This document shows, in pieces, positions 1 to 7,167 of a stretch of DNA of 7,573 nt (positions are counted from its first letter, which is position 1; each line of letters opens with the position of its first letter). This stretch comes from Methanomicrobiales archaeon. GTDB taxonomy: Archaea; Halobacteriota; Methanomicrobia; Methanomicrobiales; Methanoculleaceae. The position numbers and the translations under genes were made by a program. The notes under the pieces are model-generated. The model was not told the DNA's origin. It saw only the letters and a program-made list of their open reading frames with translations, and did not search any database. The DNA lies in contig JAAZID010000275.1 of assembly GCA_012510295.1 (NCBI GenBank), positions 1 to 7,573 of the forward strand, written 5' to 3'.

Positions 1-298
1 CCAGGTGATAGAGGTACGATGCCGGCTCTCTTCCGGTGTGGCGAAACGCGAGCTCCCCGATAACAACGATACCGAGCGCGCAGGTGAAGACGAACATCGA
101 GAGCCAGCCAATCCCGTAGAGCGCAGCAAGCACGATTATCGAGAGCGACACGAACCGGGTATCCCGGATGAGGAAGAGAACGAGCGAGAATAGTATCAGG
201 AGAGCGGAGAGCAGCCATGCCGGCTGGAGCAGGGGGGCAAGGCCTATAAAGGCGAGAGTGAGCGCTGATGCCAGAACCAGCCCCGGCGGCTTTGTCAT
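1..298 (-). CDS. multi-pass membrane protein, N-terminal part (runs off window)
   Basis: Reading the minus strand from an ATG at 298 gives 99 open codons with no stop before the window edge, starting [19 protein letters not shown]. The visible part is very hydrophobic, with about three or four predicted membrane helices near residues 6-24, 26-44, 48-68 and 69-83, separated by short charged turns (RDTR at 45-48) and followed by a polar stretch from about 84 ([12 protein letters not shown]). No catalytic motif can be seen in this fragment, so I do not assign a function. A DUF92/phytol-kinase-like or other prenyl-lipid membrane enzyme is only a guess. The start is chosen because the first helix begins right after MTKPPG; an in-frame GTG at about 346 would add 16 residues of unconvincing sequence. 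It is transcribed divergently from valS. A weak TATA-like CATAAA lies about 35 bp upstream, and there is no well-spaced Shine-Dalgarno sequence. Confidence 0.72.
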   Translation of the reverse strand, partial: MTKPPGLVLASALTLAFIGLAPLLQPAWLLSALLILFSLVLFLIRDTRFVSLSIIVLAALYGIGWLSMFVFTCALGIVVIGELAFRHTGREPASYLYHL

Positions 299-374
299 TC
301 CTACATCTTTGGTGCTACAGGGAAAAAAGCCTTTATGGTCAACCACCGTCCCGACCACCGGAAGACCGGGGACA

Positions 375-402
375 GGTTCCGGAACCGGAAGAGCGGATCC
401 GC
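375..402. repeat. two adjacent perfect palindromes upstream of valS
   Basis: GGTTCCGGAACC (375-386) is a perfect 12-bp palindrome and GCGGATCCGC (393-402) a perfect 10-bp palindrome. Their centres are 17 bp apart. They lie in the 166-bp divergent region, upstream of the TATA-like box assigned to valS, so they would not be in the valS mRNA if that box is right. Protein-binding sites are possible, but chance is also possible in GC-rich DNA. Confidence 0.45.
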
Positions 403-424
403 ACAGGGGAAAGCCCGTGTCGAT

Positions 425-434
425 CAATATATTT
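425..434 (+). promoter_or_regulatory. TATA-like box of valS
   Basis: CAATATATTT is an AT-only island in an otherwise GC-rich intergenic region. Its centre is about 35 bp upstream of the valS ATG at 465. Archaeal transcription usually starts about 25 bp downstream of the TATA centre, which predicts a start near 455 and a leader of about 10 nt. That fits the lack of a convincing Shine-Dalgarno sequence before the ATG. Inferred from position and sequence only. Confidence 0.6.
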
Positions 435-464
435 CACTGGAAAGAGAGAGATAATACGCTGAAA

Positions 465-3053
465 ATGTCGCCGTCACACCAAATACCAAAGAACTACGAT
501 ATCGAGGAAGTGGAGAGGCGCTGGCAGGATACCTGGCGAGATGAGGATAACTATTTTGACCCGGATTCAACAAAGCCCCGGTTCATCATCGACACCCCGC
601 CGCCGTACCCCACCGGCAACTTCCATATCGGAAACGCCCTGAACTGGTGCTATATCGACTTTATCGCGCGCTACAAACGCATGCGCGGCTACAACGTAAT
701 GTTCCCCCAGGGGTGGGACTGCCACGGTCTCCCCACCGAGGTAAAGGTCGAGGAGACCTACGGGATCACGAAAAACGATGTATCCCGCGATAAGTTCCGG
801 GAGATGTGCCGCGATCTCACGATCGGAAACATCGAGAAGATGCGGGAGACCATGCGGAGACTCGGGTTTTCCGTCGACTGGAGCCACGAATACATCACCA
901 TGCTCCCGGAGTACTACAGACTGACCCAGGCGTCGTTTCTCCAGATGCTCAAAGCCGGCGACATCTACCAGAGCGAGCATCCGGTAAACTTCTGCACCCG
1001 TTGTGAGACCGCCATCGCGTTTGCCGAGGTCAACTACACCCCCCGCACGACCGCGCTCAACTACTTTGACTTCGATGGTATCGAGATCGCCACGACGAGA
1101 CCCGAACTCCTCGCGGCCTGTGTTGCGGTAGCGGTCCACCCCGACGATGAGCGTTACCAGGATGCGAAAGGAAAGAGGCTTCGGGTTCCCATATTCGGCC
1201 ACGAGGTGCCGATCATCGAGGATGTCGCGGTCGACCCGGAGTTCGGTAGCGGTGCGGTGATGATCTGCACATTCGGCGACAAGACAGATGTCTACTGGTG
1301 GAAGCAGCACCACCTTGACCTCCGCAAAGCCATCGACCGGCAGGGCATAATGACCGGGACCGCCGCTCCCTACGCGGGGATGTCGTCGGAAGCCTGCCGG
1401 AAGGCCATCCTCAAGGATATGGAGGAAGCGGGGATCCTCTCACGGCAGGAAGCGCTCGAACAGCGGGTGGGGACCTGCTGGCGGTGCAAGACCCCGATCG
1501 AGATCCTCTCCGAACGCCAGTGGTTCGTGAGGATCCACCGGGATGACATACTGGATGCTGCCCGGAAGATATCCTGGACGCCTGAGCATATGCTCACCCG
1601 CCTGGAGAACTGGGCGGAGTCGATGGAGTGGGACTGGTGCATATCCCGACAGAGGATATTCGCAACACCGATACCGGTCTGGTTCTGCGATGCCTGCGGC
1701 GAGACGATCCTCCCCGCGGATGAGGACCTCCCGATAGACCCGACCGTCGATAAACCCAGAACCCCCTGTCCGCGGTGCGGCGGATCGACGTTCACCGGCG
1801 AGAGGGATGTGCTCGACACCTGGATGGATTCATCGATATCGGTGCTCCACGTCACTGGATGGGATGGAAAGCCCGATAAACCCCCGCTCTTCCCGGCACA
1901 GCTCCGCCCCCAGGGCCACGACATCATACGGACGTGGGCGTTCTACACGATCCTCCGGTCGAAAGCCATGGTCGGCAGCCATCCCTGGGACCAGATACTC
2001 ATAAACGGCATGGTGCTCGGGGAGGACGGGTTTAAGATGAGCAAGAGCCGGGATAACATCATATCCCCGGAGGAGATCGCCACAACCTACGGGGCCGACG
2101 CGCTTCGGCAGTGGGGGGCCGGGGGCGCCACAACCGGCTCAGACATCATGTTCAACTGGAACGATGTCGTCGCCGCATCCCGTTTCCAGACGAAACTCTG
2201 GAACATATTCAGGTTCATCATGGGGCGCCTGGGCACCGATGCCAGCGCGCCGGTGACCGAACTCGTCGACCGGTGGCTCCTCGTCCGACTCGCAGATACC
2301 GTCGCCGAGGTCACCGCCGCCATGGACGACTACCAGTTCGACCGTGCGCTCCGGGCGATCCGGGAGTTTGCCTGGAACACGCTCGCCGACGACTACATCG
2401 AGATCGTGAAGGGGCGGCTGTACACGGATGAGGAGAGCAGGGCGAGCGCGTGTAGCGCGCTCCGGACGACCATGGATACCCTCTGCCGCCTCCTCGCGCC
2501 GATCATACCCCACTTCGCCGAGGAGTGCTACCACAACCTGACCGGAAGAAGCGTCCACGCCGCGCCCTGGCCCGACTTCGCGTACGATGACGAGGAGGCA
2601 CGACGCCACGGCGACCTCCTCGTGAAGACTGTCGCAGACCTCAGGCGCTACAAGCACGACCAGGGCATGGCGCTCAACGCCCCGCTCGGCCACGTGACGA
2701 TCTATGCGCCGGAACCGGTCGATGATGCCGGCGATGCCGGGCGGGCGCTCGCCGCCGATCTCCGGTGGATCACCGGCACACCCCGCCTCGAGGAGGTCGT
2801 GAGCGGCGTCGACTTCAACATGGCGGTCATCGGGCCGGCGCTACGAAAACTTGCCCGACCGTTCATGGATGCCGTGCAGGCGCTCCCGCCCGAAGACCTC
2901 AGGAACCCGCCTGGAGCCCTCATGGTCAACGGCGAGGAGATCGCGGTGCCGCCCGGTGCCTTCACGCCGAAGGTCGCCTACCGGGTGGCGGGGGAAGAGG
3001 TCGACGTCCTCACGCTCGAGGATGTCGTCGTGACGATAGGAAACCCGTCCTGA
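465..3053 (+). CDS. valS: valine--tRNA ligase (class I, archaeal type)
   Basis: Cytoplasmic class I aminoacyl-tRNA synthetase that activates valine with ATP and charges tRNA-Val; 862 residues. The HIGH-type signature is HIGN at 54-57 within [23 protein letters not shown] is at 83-90 and KMSKS at 524-528. A CP1 editing domain, which hydrolyses mischarged Thr-tRNA, is marked by TTRPE at 210-214. Four CxxC pairs (177/180, 338/341, 408/411, 435/438) suggest zinc-binding knuckles, as in archaeal ValS. From about residue 600 comes the helical anticodon-binding domain, then a C-terminal domain of mixed structure ending [10 protein letters not shown]. The frame stays open upstream to 168, but those 99 residues are low-complexity and antisense to the membrane gene and promoter. 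The ATG at 465, giving [20 protein letters not shown], fits the family start. Its last 44 nt overlap the tail of tmk on the other strand. Confidence 0.96.
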   Translation: MSPSHQIPKNYDIEEVERRWQDTWRDEDNYFDPDSTKPRFIIDTPPPYPTGNFHIGNALNWCYIDFIARYKRMRGYNVMFPQGWDCHGLPTEVKVEETYGITKNDVSRDKFREMCRDLTIGNIEKMRETMRRLGFSVDWSHEYITMLPEYYRLTQASFLQMLKAGDIYQSEHPVNFCTRCETAIAFAEVNYTPRTTALNYFDFDGIEIATTRPELLAACVAVAVHPDDERYQDAKGKRLRVPIFGHEVPIIEDVAVDPEFGSGAVMICTFGDKTDVYWWKQHHLDLRKAIDRQGIMTGTAAPYAGMSSEACRKAILKDMEEAGILSRQEALEQRVGTCWRCKTPIEILSERQWFVRIHRDDILDAARKISWTPEHMLTRLENWAESMEWDWCISRQRIFATPIPVWFCDACGETILPADEDLPIDPTVDKPRTPCPRCGGSTFTGERDVLDTWMDSSISVLHVTGWDGKPDKPPLFPAQLRPQGHDIIRTWAFYTILRSKAMVGSHPWDQILINGMVLGEDGFKMSKSRDNIISPEEIATTYGADALRQWGAGGATTGSDIMFNWNDVVAASRFQTKLWNIFRFIMGRLGTDASAPVTELVDRWLLVRLADTVAEVTAAMDDYQFDRALRAIREFAWNTLADDYIEIVKGRLYTDEESRASACSALRTTMDTLCRLLAPIIPHFAEECYHNLTGRSVHAAPWPDFAYDDEEARRHGDLLVKTVADLRRYKHDQGMALNAPLGHVTIYAPEPVDDAGDAGRALAADLRWITGTPRLEEVVSGVDFNMAVIGPALRKLARPFMDAVQALPPEDLRNPPGALMVNGEEIAVPPGAFTPKVAYRVAGEEVDVLTLEDVVVTIGNPS

Positions 3054-3627
3054 TCTCGTCGGCGACAAATTGGGCGACCTCCTCCGCCGGGAGGAGAGCA
3101 TCGACGATGACGAACCGCGCGGGGTCATCCGCCGCGAGGTTCAGGTAATTCTCCTGCACCCCGGAGAGGATCCGATCATCTTCAAAATATTCTCTTTTTG
3201 CTGCCGGATCGAGTCTCGATAACGCATCCTCGACCGGGAGGACCAGGAGGAACGTCCGGTCCGGCCGGATCGACCACCCCGCGTGGATCTGGCGGAGCCA
3301 GAGGAGCGGGTCGGGGAGGATTCCATCGAGGACGACCGGCTGGTAGGCGAACCGTGAATCCGAGTAACGATCCGATATGACGAGCTTCCCCGCATCGAGC
3401 GCGGGCCGGATCAGGGTATCGATATGCGCGGCATGATCTGCGGAGAAGAGGAGCGCCTCGGTGATCGGGTCCATCCGCGCGGCGACCGCCCGCCGGACCG
3501 CTTCACCCACCCATGTGGCGCCGGGCTCGCGCGTGAAGAGGGGGTCGAGATCGGCGAGGAGCTCCCCCAGGCGGGCGAGGAGCGTGGACTTCCCGCTCCC
3601 GTCGATCCCCTCGATGGTGATCAACAC
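3010..3627 (-). CDS. tmk: thymidylate kinase (dTMP kinase)
   Basis: Phosphorylates dTMP to dTDP with ATP, an essential cytoplasmic step of dTTP synthesis; 205 residues, usual length for the family. Motifs in order are the P-loop GIDGSGKST (7-15), TREPG (32-36), and [11 protein letters not shown] (86-96), which matches the thymidylate kinase pattern DRYxxSxxAYQ. A LID-like segment with basic residues R138, K144 and R145 follows. The P-loop lacks the arginine seen in eukaryotic-type enzymes, so LID basic residues probably help catalysis; this is inference. The start is a GTG at 3627 that overlaps the TGA of the HisA-like gene (GTGTTGA). A purine-rich GGAAGGG sits about 6 nt upstream, so translation is probably coupled to the upstream gene. 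The last residues (about 192-205, [12 protein letters not shown]) lie opposite the valS 3' end and look like a non-core tail. Confidence 0.95.
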   Translation of the reverse strand: MLITIEGIDGSGKSTLLARLGELLADLDPLFTREPGATWVGEAVRRAVAARMDPITEALLFSADHAAHIDTLIRPALDAGKLVISDRYSDSRFAYQPVVLDGILPDPLLWLRQIHAGWSIRPDRTFLLVLPVEDALSRLDPAAKREYFEDDRILSGVQENYLNLAADDPARFVIVDALLPAEEVAQFVADEIRTGFLSSRRHPRA

Positions 3628-4301
3628 GGTGAGCCCTTCCTGATCCAGTCGAGCGGCACCGTCCCCCGGTGGACGGCGGTCGCTATGATCGCGCCGTCAA
3701 ACCCGGCATCGGCGAGGAGGTGGATATCGTCGATACCGGCGACACCGCCACCGTAGAGGAGACGGCCGCCGTAACATGCCCGCATCTCCTCAAGGCTCCC
3801 TCGGGCGAGCCCCTCCTCGGTCCCCACAGCGCCTATGTTGAGTATAATGCACCCTTCAAACGAGAGATCCGATGCGCGGCGAAGCATCTCCGGAGGTTCG
3901 ATACCCCAGGGGAGGACCCGGCCTCCCTGTATATCGATACTGAGATAGCCGGTCCGGTACTCCCCGAGACCCTCGATGGTTGCGGCCGCCGTCTCGGTGC
4001 CGACGATCGGCGTCACCCCCTCGACCGCCGTGCACTCCGAGGGGGACCGGCAGCCCCGGTCGAGGTAGCACCGCTCGACCATGGCGGCACACCGCCTGAC
4101 CAGGTCATCCTGCGGTGTATTCCCCTGGATGCTCTCCAGGTCAGCGATATATACAAACCGTGGTTGCAGGGCTGACAGGTAAGCCCCGGGTTCAGCGGAA
4201 TGAGAAAGTCCCCAGGTGAGCGGCCGGTAACCGGCGCGGTTACCGGATTTTCCGTGCACGACCAGGCCGCCTGCAAGATCGACTGCGAGAATCAGTTCCA
4301 T
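3621..4301 (-). CDS. HisA/HisF-related TIM-barrel protein of unknown substrate
   Basis: A 226-residue (beta-alpha)8-barrel protein of the HisA/HisF superfamily. The acidic residues expected of that fold are present: D8 in ILAVDLAGG, D54 in YIADLESIQG and D123 in LSIDIQGGRV, the latter two resembling the VVDLD and SLDTRGGRV motifs of true HisA. The C-terminal phosphate-binding loops are also recognisable (NIGAVGT at 155-161, YGGGVAGIDD at 183-192). It diverges from histidine-pathway HisA elsewhere, is shorter, has seven cysteines, and has no his gene nearby. It most likely belongs to the separate HisA-like family found in methanogens and some methylotrophs, whose reaction I cannot state. The start is set at the ATG at 4301 (MELILAVD) because the barrel's first strand begins there; an ATG at 4337 would add 12 unlikely residues. 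It overlaps tmk by 7 nt and is divergent from mfnB by 44 bp. Confidence 0.88.
   Translation of the reverse strand: MELILAVDLAGGLVVHGKSGNRAGYRPLTWGLSHSAEPGAYLSALQPRFVYIADLESIQGNTPQDDLVRRCAAMVERCYLDRGCRSPSECTAVEGVTPIVGTETAAATIEGLGEYRTGYLSIDIQGGRVLPWGIEPPEMLRRASDLSFEGCIILNIGAVGTEEGLARGSLEEMRACYGGRLLYGGGVAGIDDIHLLADAGFDGAIIATAVHRGTVPLDWIRKGSPC
4224..4246. repeat. 9-bp perfect inverted repeat inside the HisA-like gene
   Basis: CCGGTAACC (4224-4232) and GGTTACCGG (4238-4246) are perfect reverse complements around a 5-nt loop (GGCGC). The hairpin lies about 55-77 nt downstream of the HisA-like start codon, in codons for GNRAGYR. It could fold in the mRNA near the 5' end, but codon constraints and high GC may explain it. 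Confidence 0.4.
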
Positions 4302-4345
4302 GTCTTCAACGTAATCACTATTAGGGTGAAAGAACATTAATTTCT
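4302..4345. promoter_or_regulatory. compact divergent promoter region between HisA-like gene and mfnB
   Basis: Only 44 bp separate the two divergent start codons. The gap is markedly AT-rich compared with its flanks. ATTAAT at about 4335-4341 is placed suitably for a minus-strand TATA box about 37 bp before the HisA-like start. TAATCACTATTA at 4312-4322 could serve mfnB. If so, each gene's TATA element lies in the other's leader and both mRNAs have very short leaders. GGGTGA at 4324-4329 resembles a Shine-Dalgarno sequence but is about 16 nt from the mfnB ATG, rather far. Exact elements are uncertain. Confidence 0.45.
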
Positions 4346-5035
4346 ATGCAATTACTCGTCAGTCCAAGCAGCATTGAGGAGGCAAAAAGCTCGCTTTCCG
4401 CTGACATCATTGATGTAAAAAAGCCTTCCGAGGGCTCACTCGGTGCGAATTTTCCCTGGGTCATCCAGGAGATCAAAAAGATCGCTGGTACAAAACCCGT
4501 CAGCGCTGCAATCGGGGACAATGAGTATAAGCCAGGAACTGCGGCTCTCTCGGCGTATGGTGCCGCGCACGCAGGTGCTGATTTCATCAAGGTCGGTCTG
4601 ATGTTCGACGGGACCGACCGCGCCTGCGATGTTATCGAGGCAGTGACCACAGCCGTGAAGCAGGAGTTCCCCGAGAAATACGTTGTCATTGCGGCTTATT
4701 CTGATTTTCAGAGATTAGGTACGATCTCTCCGCTCGCTATCAGCGAGCTCGTTGCAGATGCCGGAGCGGATGTCGCCATGATCGACACCGGCATCAAAGA
4801 TGGGAAAAGTACATTTGCTTTCATGGAAGAGGAGGCCCTGATCCGGTTCGTTGAACAGAACCGGGATCTCGGACTGCAGACAGCCCTTGCCGGTTCACTG
4901 AAGTTTGAGGATCTCGATGCCTTGAAACGCATCGACCCCGAGATCATCGGTGTCCGGGGGATGGTCTGCGGGGGCGACCGGAACGCTACGATCAGGGTTG
5001 AACTTGTGGAAAAAGCGTTGAAGATGCTTGTGTGA
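4346..5035 (+). CDS. mfnB: (5-formylfuran-3-yl)methyl phosphate synthase, methanofuran biosynthesis
   Basis: Condenses two glyceraldehyde 3-phosphate molecules into the phosphorylated furan (4-HFC-P) that becomes the furan of methanofuran, the coenzyme that first captures CO2-derived carbon in methanogenesis. It is a 229-residue TIM-barrel protein. Residues equivalent to those shown to be catalytic in the Methanocaldococcus enzyme are all present: D23 and K25 in IIDVKKPSEGSLGA, K82 in FIKVGL, and D147 and K151 in MIDTGIKDGKS. GVRGMVCGGDR at 202-212 near the C-terminus fits a phosphate-binding loop. The N-terminus MQLLVSPSSIEEA matches the usual family start. guaB follows after 3 bp, so the two are probably cotranscribed; the HisA-like gene is divergent. 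Its presence is the strongest sign in the window that the host makes methanofuran. Confidence 0.95.
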   Translation: MQLLVSPSSIEEAKSSLSADIIDVKKPSEGSLGANFPWVIQEIKKIAGTKPVSAAIGDNEYKPGTAALSAYGAAHAGADFIKVGLMFDGTDRACDVIEAVTTAVKQEFPEKYVVIAAYSDFQRLGTISPLAISELVADAGADVAMIDTGIKDGKSTFAFMEEEALIRFVEQNRDLGLQTALAGSLKFEDLDALKRIDPEIIGVRGMVCGGDRNATIRVELVEKALKMLV

Positions 5036-5038
5036 TGT

Positions 5039-6505
5039 ATGTTTATCGAGAAGATGAAGATGGAGACAACATTCACGTTCGACGATGTGCTCCTTGAGCC
5101 CGCCGAATCGTGGGTTGAACCCGACGAGGCCAATGTGCGCTCCCGGTTCTCGCGAAACATCCCCCTGTATATCCCCCTCGTGAGCGCAGCCATGGATACC
5201 GTGACCGAATCGGTGATGGCGATAGCGATGGCGCGAGAGGGTGGTATCGGCGTCATCCACCGGAACATGCCAAAAGATCGGGAGGTCGCTGAGGTCAGAT
5301 CCGTGAAGCAGGCTGAGGACCTGATCGAGCGTGAGGTTGTGGCGGTCGAGTCTGATGCCACAGTCACCGATGTGGAGCGGGTCATGCGGCAGCACGGCGT
5401 CGGCGGGATTCCCATCCTCGAGGATGGGAGGATGATCGGCATCGTCAGTCGCAGGGATATCAGGGCTATACTGCCAAAACAGGGCGATGCAAAGATCACC
5501 GGCTACATGACGAAGAAGCTGATCACGGCGCCCGAGGAGATCACGGCCGAGAATGCGCTCGAGACGATGTATACAAATAAGGTCGAGCGCCTCCCGGTCG
5601 TCGATGCAGAGGGGTGTCTCGTCGGGATCATAACGATGCGGGATATACTCGAAAAGCGGCAGTATCCCCACGCAAACCGTGATGCGAACGGGAAGCTCCG
5701 GGTCGCCGCCGCAGTGGGTCCTTTTGACTTTGAACGGGCCATGATGCTCGTCGAGGCGGGGACCGATGCCCTGGTGGTGGACTGCGCTCACGGCCATAAC
5801 ATGAACGTCGTAAACGCCGTCAGGGAGATCAGGGGGAGCACCAGCATCGATGTGGTGGCCGGAAACATCGCCACGAAGCAGGCGGCCTCTGCCCTGAGCG
5901 ATTTCGTCGATGGGTTGAAGGTAGGGATCGGACCGGGTTCGATCTGCACGACACGGATCGTCGCGGGCGTGGGCGTGCCGCAGGTCTCTGCGATAGCAAA
6001 CGTCGCCGAGGTGGCGCATGAGGCCGGCGTACCGGTGATCGCAGACGGCGGTATCCGCTTCTCCGGTGATATCGCAAAGGCGATCGCCGCCGGTGCGGAC
6101 TCAGTCATGGCAGGCAGCCTCTTTGCCGGGACCGACGAGGCGCCGGGGAGGGTTACGACGATCAAAGGCCGGCGCTACAAGCAGTACCGGGGGATGGGAT
6201 CGCTCGGTGTCATGAGCGGCGGGGAGTCGAGCGACCGCTACTTCCAGAAGAAGGAGATCGGGAAGACCAAGTTCGTCCCCGAGGGTGTCGAAGGCGTCAC
6301 CCCCTACGTCGGCCGGGTCTCGGATGTCATCTACCAGCTCGTCGGCGGCCTGAAGTCTGCTATGGGCTACACGGGGTCAAGGACGATAGAGGATCTGCAG
6401 AAAAACGGCAAATTTCTCCGGATCACGCCTGCGGGCTACGGCGAGAGCCACCCGCACAATATCATGATCACCGATGAGGCGCCGAATTACCGCCTCTTCG
6501 AGTGA
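5039..6505 (+). CDS. guaB: inosine-5'-monophosphate dehydrogenase
   Basis: Oxidises IMP to XMP with NAD+, the committed step of GMP synthesis; cytoplasmic, usually tetrameric. The 488 residues match full-length IMPDH. An N-terminal barrel half opens with TFTFDDVLLEP (11-21). A regulatory Bateman module of two CBS domains spans about 95-145 and 155-207 and typically binds adenine or guanine nucleotides. The barrel then resumes. GIGPGSICTTR holds the catalytic Cys303, ADGGIR is at 335-340, YRGMGS at 383-388, and the mobile flap carries R400-Y401 and PEGVEG (414-419). The start ATG at 5039 gives MFIEKMKMETTFTFDDV, as expected; internal Met6 and Met8 are alternatives. It begins 3 bp after the mfnB stop, with GTGA of the mfnB end as a weak Shine-Dalgarno match, so it is probably in the same transcript. 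A short T-run follows the stop. Confidence 0.97.
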   Translation: MFIEKMKMETTFTFDDVLLEPAESWVEPDEANVRSRFSRNIPLYIPLVSAAMDTVTESVMAIAMAREGGIGVIHRNMPKDREVAEVRSVKQAEDLIEREVVAVESDATVTDVERVMRQHGVGGIPILEDGRMIGIVSRRDIRAILPKQGDAKITGYMTKKLITAPEEITAENALETMYTNKVERLPVVDAEGCLVGIITMRDILEKRQYPHANRDANGKLRVAAAVGPFDFERAMMLVEAGTDALVVDCAHGHNMNVVNAVREIRGSTSIDVVAGNIATKQAASALSDFVDGLKVGIGPGSICTTRIVAGVGVPQVSAIANVAEVAHEAGVPVIADGGIRFSGDIAKAIAAGADSVMAGSLFAGTDEAPGRVTTIKGRRYKQYRGMGSLGVMSGGESSDRYFQKKEIGKTKFVPEGVEGVTPYVGRVSDVIYQLVGGLKSAMGYTGSRTIEDLQKNGKFLRITPAGYGESHPHNIMITDEAPNYRLFE

Positions 6506-6509
6506 TACA

Positions 6510-6515
6510 TTTTTT
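6510..6515 (+). terminator. short T-run after guaB
   Basis: Six Ts start 4 nt after the guaB stop codon. Archaeal RNA polymerase can terminate at T-rich stretches without a hairpin. The run is short and overlaps the TATA-like element of the next gene, so termination may be partial and readthrough into the regulator gene is possible. Confidence 0.35.
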
Positions 6516-6518
6516 ATA
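6511..6518 (+). promoter_or_regulatory. TATA-like box of the regulator/Hsp20 operon
   Basis: TTTTTATA, centred near 6515, lies about 29 bp before the ATG at 6544. A start about 25 bp downstream falls near 6540, giving an almost leaderless mRNA. This agrees with the lack of a Shine-Dalgarno sequence before that ATG. Confidence 0.6.
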
Positions 6519-6526
6519 CCCGGATC

Positions 6527-6539
6527 ACTAACATTTAGT
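6527..6539. promoter_or_regulatory. candidate operator: inverted repeat at the predicted transcription start
   Basis: ACTAA-CAT-TTAGT is an inverted repeat with 5-bp arms and a 3-nt centre, ending 4 nt before the regulator's ATG. It overlaps the predicted transcription start, the place where Pyrococcus Phr is known to bind and block RNA polymerase recruitment. Autoregulation through this site is inference. Confidence 0.4.
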
Positions 6540-6543
6540 AAAC

Positions 6544-7167
6544 ATGCTTGGGGGTAGTGAGGTTTCCCGCCTTCTTGATATACTGGGGAACCGGAACAGG
6601 CGACGGATAATAGAACTCTTGCGGCAAAAGCCGTGCTTTGTGACCGAGATCTCCGAGCGGCTCGTACTCAGTCCAAAGGCGGTGATAGAGCACCTGCAGA
6701 TGATGGAGCGTGAACAGATCCTCATCTCCTGCCAGGATGAGCGCAGGCGAAAGTATTACTATCTCTCGCATGACATCAATATCATCGTAAACCTGCAGAA
6801 GCAGGAAGAGGTCATGCTTCCTCCAGTCAAAGAGGACCAGAAGGTCAGGTTCGCACGATCCCTCACAATGTTCAAGAGGATGATCAGGGTTCGCGATGAA
6901 CTTCTGGATAATCTCGAACACCTGGAGCGCAACATTGAATCGGGGTTTGTCGAGATGATGCGCACGGGAGAGGGCATCATCGCCGGCGACGGAGATCTGG
7001 AGATTCTCCTCGCCCTCTCCCACTTCGACCTGACGCTCGTTGAACTCGAGGAGATGTGCAGCCTATCCACGGATGAGCTGAAACAGAGACTGAACAACCT
7101 CATGTATACCGAGGTTGTCGAACAAACGAACGACCGATACCAGATACGTGGTACACATGGCGAATAA
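6544..7167 (+). CDS. ArsR-like winged-helix transcription regulator, Phr-like
   Basis: A 207-residue DNA-binding protein. Residues 8-74 form an ArsR-type winged helix: RLLDILGNRNRRRIIELL, then CFVTEISERLVLSPKAVIEHLQMME with the recognition helix, then a basic wing with ERRRKYYYLS. This stretch is close to my recollection of the heat-shock regulator Phr of Pyrococcus (LLDVLGNETRRRI, KAVLEHL). The middle (about 105-140) is a charged, probably coiled helix suited to dimerisation. Residues 150-202 (LEILLALSHFDLTLVELEEM... to DRYQIR) look like a second winged-helix unit, which Phr lacks. The ArsR metal-site motif ELCVCDL is absent; the three cysteines (31, 63, 172) are scattered, so metal sensing is not indicated. 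The Hsp20-like gene downstream overlaps by 11 nt, pointing to control of a stress chaperone, probably with autoregulation. The ATG at 6544 is the only sensible start. Confidence 0.85.
   Translation: MLGGSEVSRLLDILGNRNRRRIIELLRQKPCFVTEISERLVLSPKAVIEHLQMMEREQILISCQDERRRKYYYLSHDINIIVNLQKQEEVMLPPVKEDQKVRFARSLTMFKRMIRVRDELLDNLEHLERNIESGFVEMMRTGEGIIAGDGDLEILLALSHFDLTLVELEEMCSLSTDELKQRLNNLMYTEVVEQTNDRYQIRGTHGE

Noticed and set aside
168..464. 99-codon N-terminal extension of valS in the same open frame
   Set aside because: Its first part is antisense to the membrane-protein gene and the rest covers the intergenic region with a TATA-like box. The residues are low-complexity and unlike any ValS start, whereas [20 protein letters not shown] at 465 fits the family.
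567..1313. 248-codon minus-strand open frame inside valS
   Set aside because: Shadow frame caused by high GC at the third codon positions of valS; no domain and no separate promoter signal.
3669..4175. 168-codon plus-strand open frame opposite the HisA-like gene
   Set aside because: The minus strand reads as a clear TIM-barrel protein over the whole stretch; the plus frame shows no motif.
3621..4301. Annotation as histidine-pathway hisA
   Set aside because: General fold motifs match, but the protein is shorter and divergent, and no his genes are nearby. It fits the separate HisA-like family better.
4302..4337. 12-residue N-terminal extension of the HisA-like protein from an upstream ATG
   Set aside because: The barrel's first strand starts at MELILAVD (4301). 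The extension would use almost the whole divergent promoter gap and leave 8 bp between genes.
4895..6019. 374-codon minus-strand open frame
   Set aside because: Antisense shadow of guaB and mfnB. The translation is rich in His, Asp and Arg with no recognisable domain, while the plus strand encodes full-length conserved enzymes.
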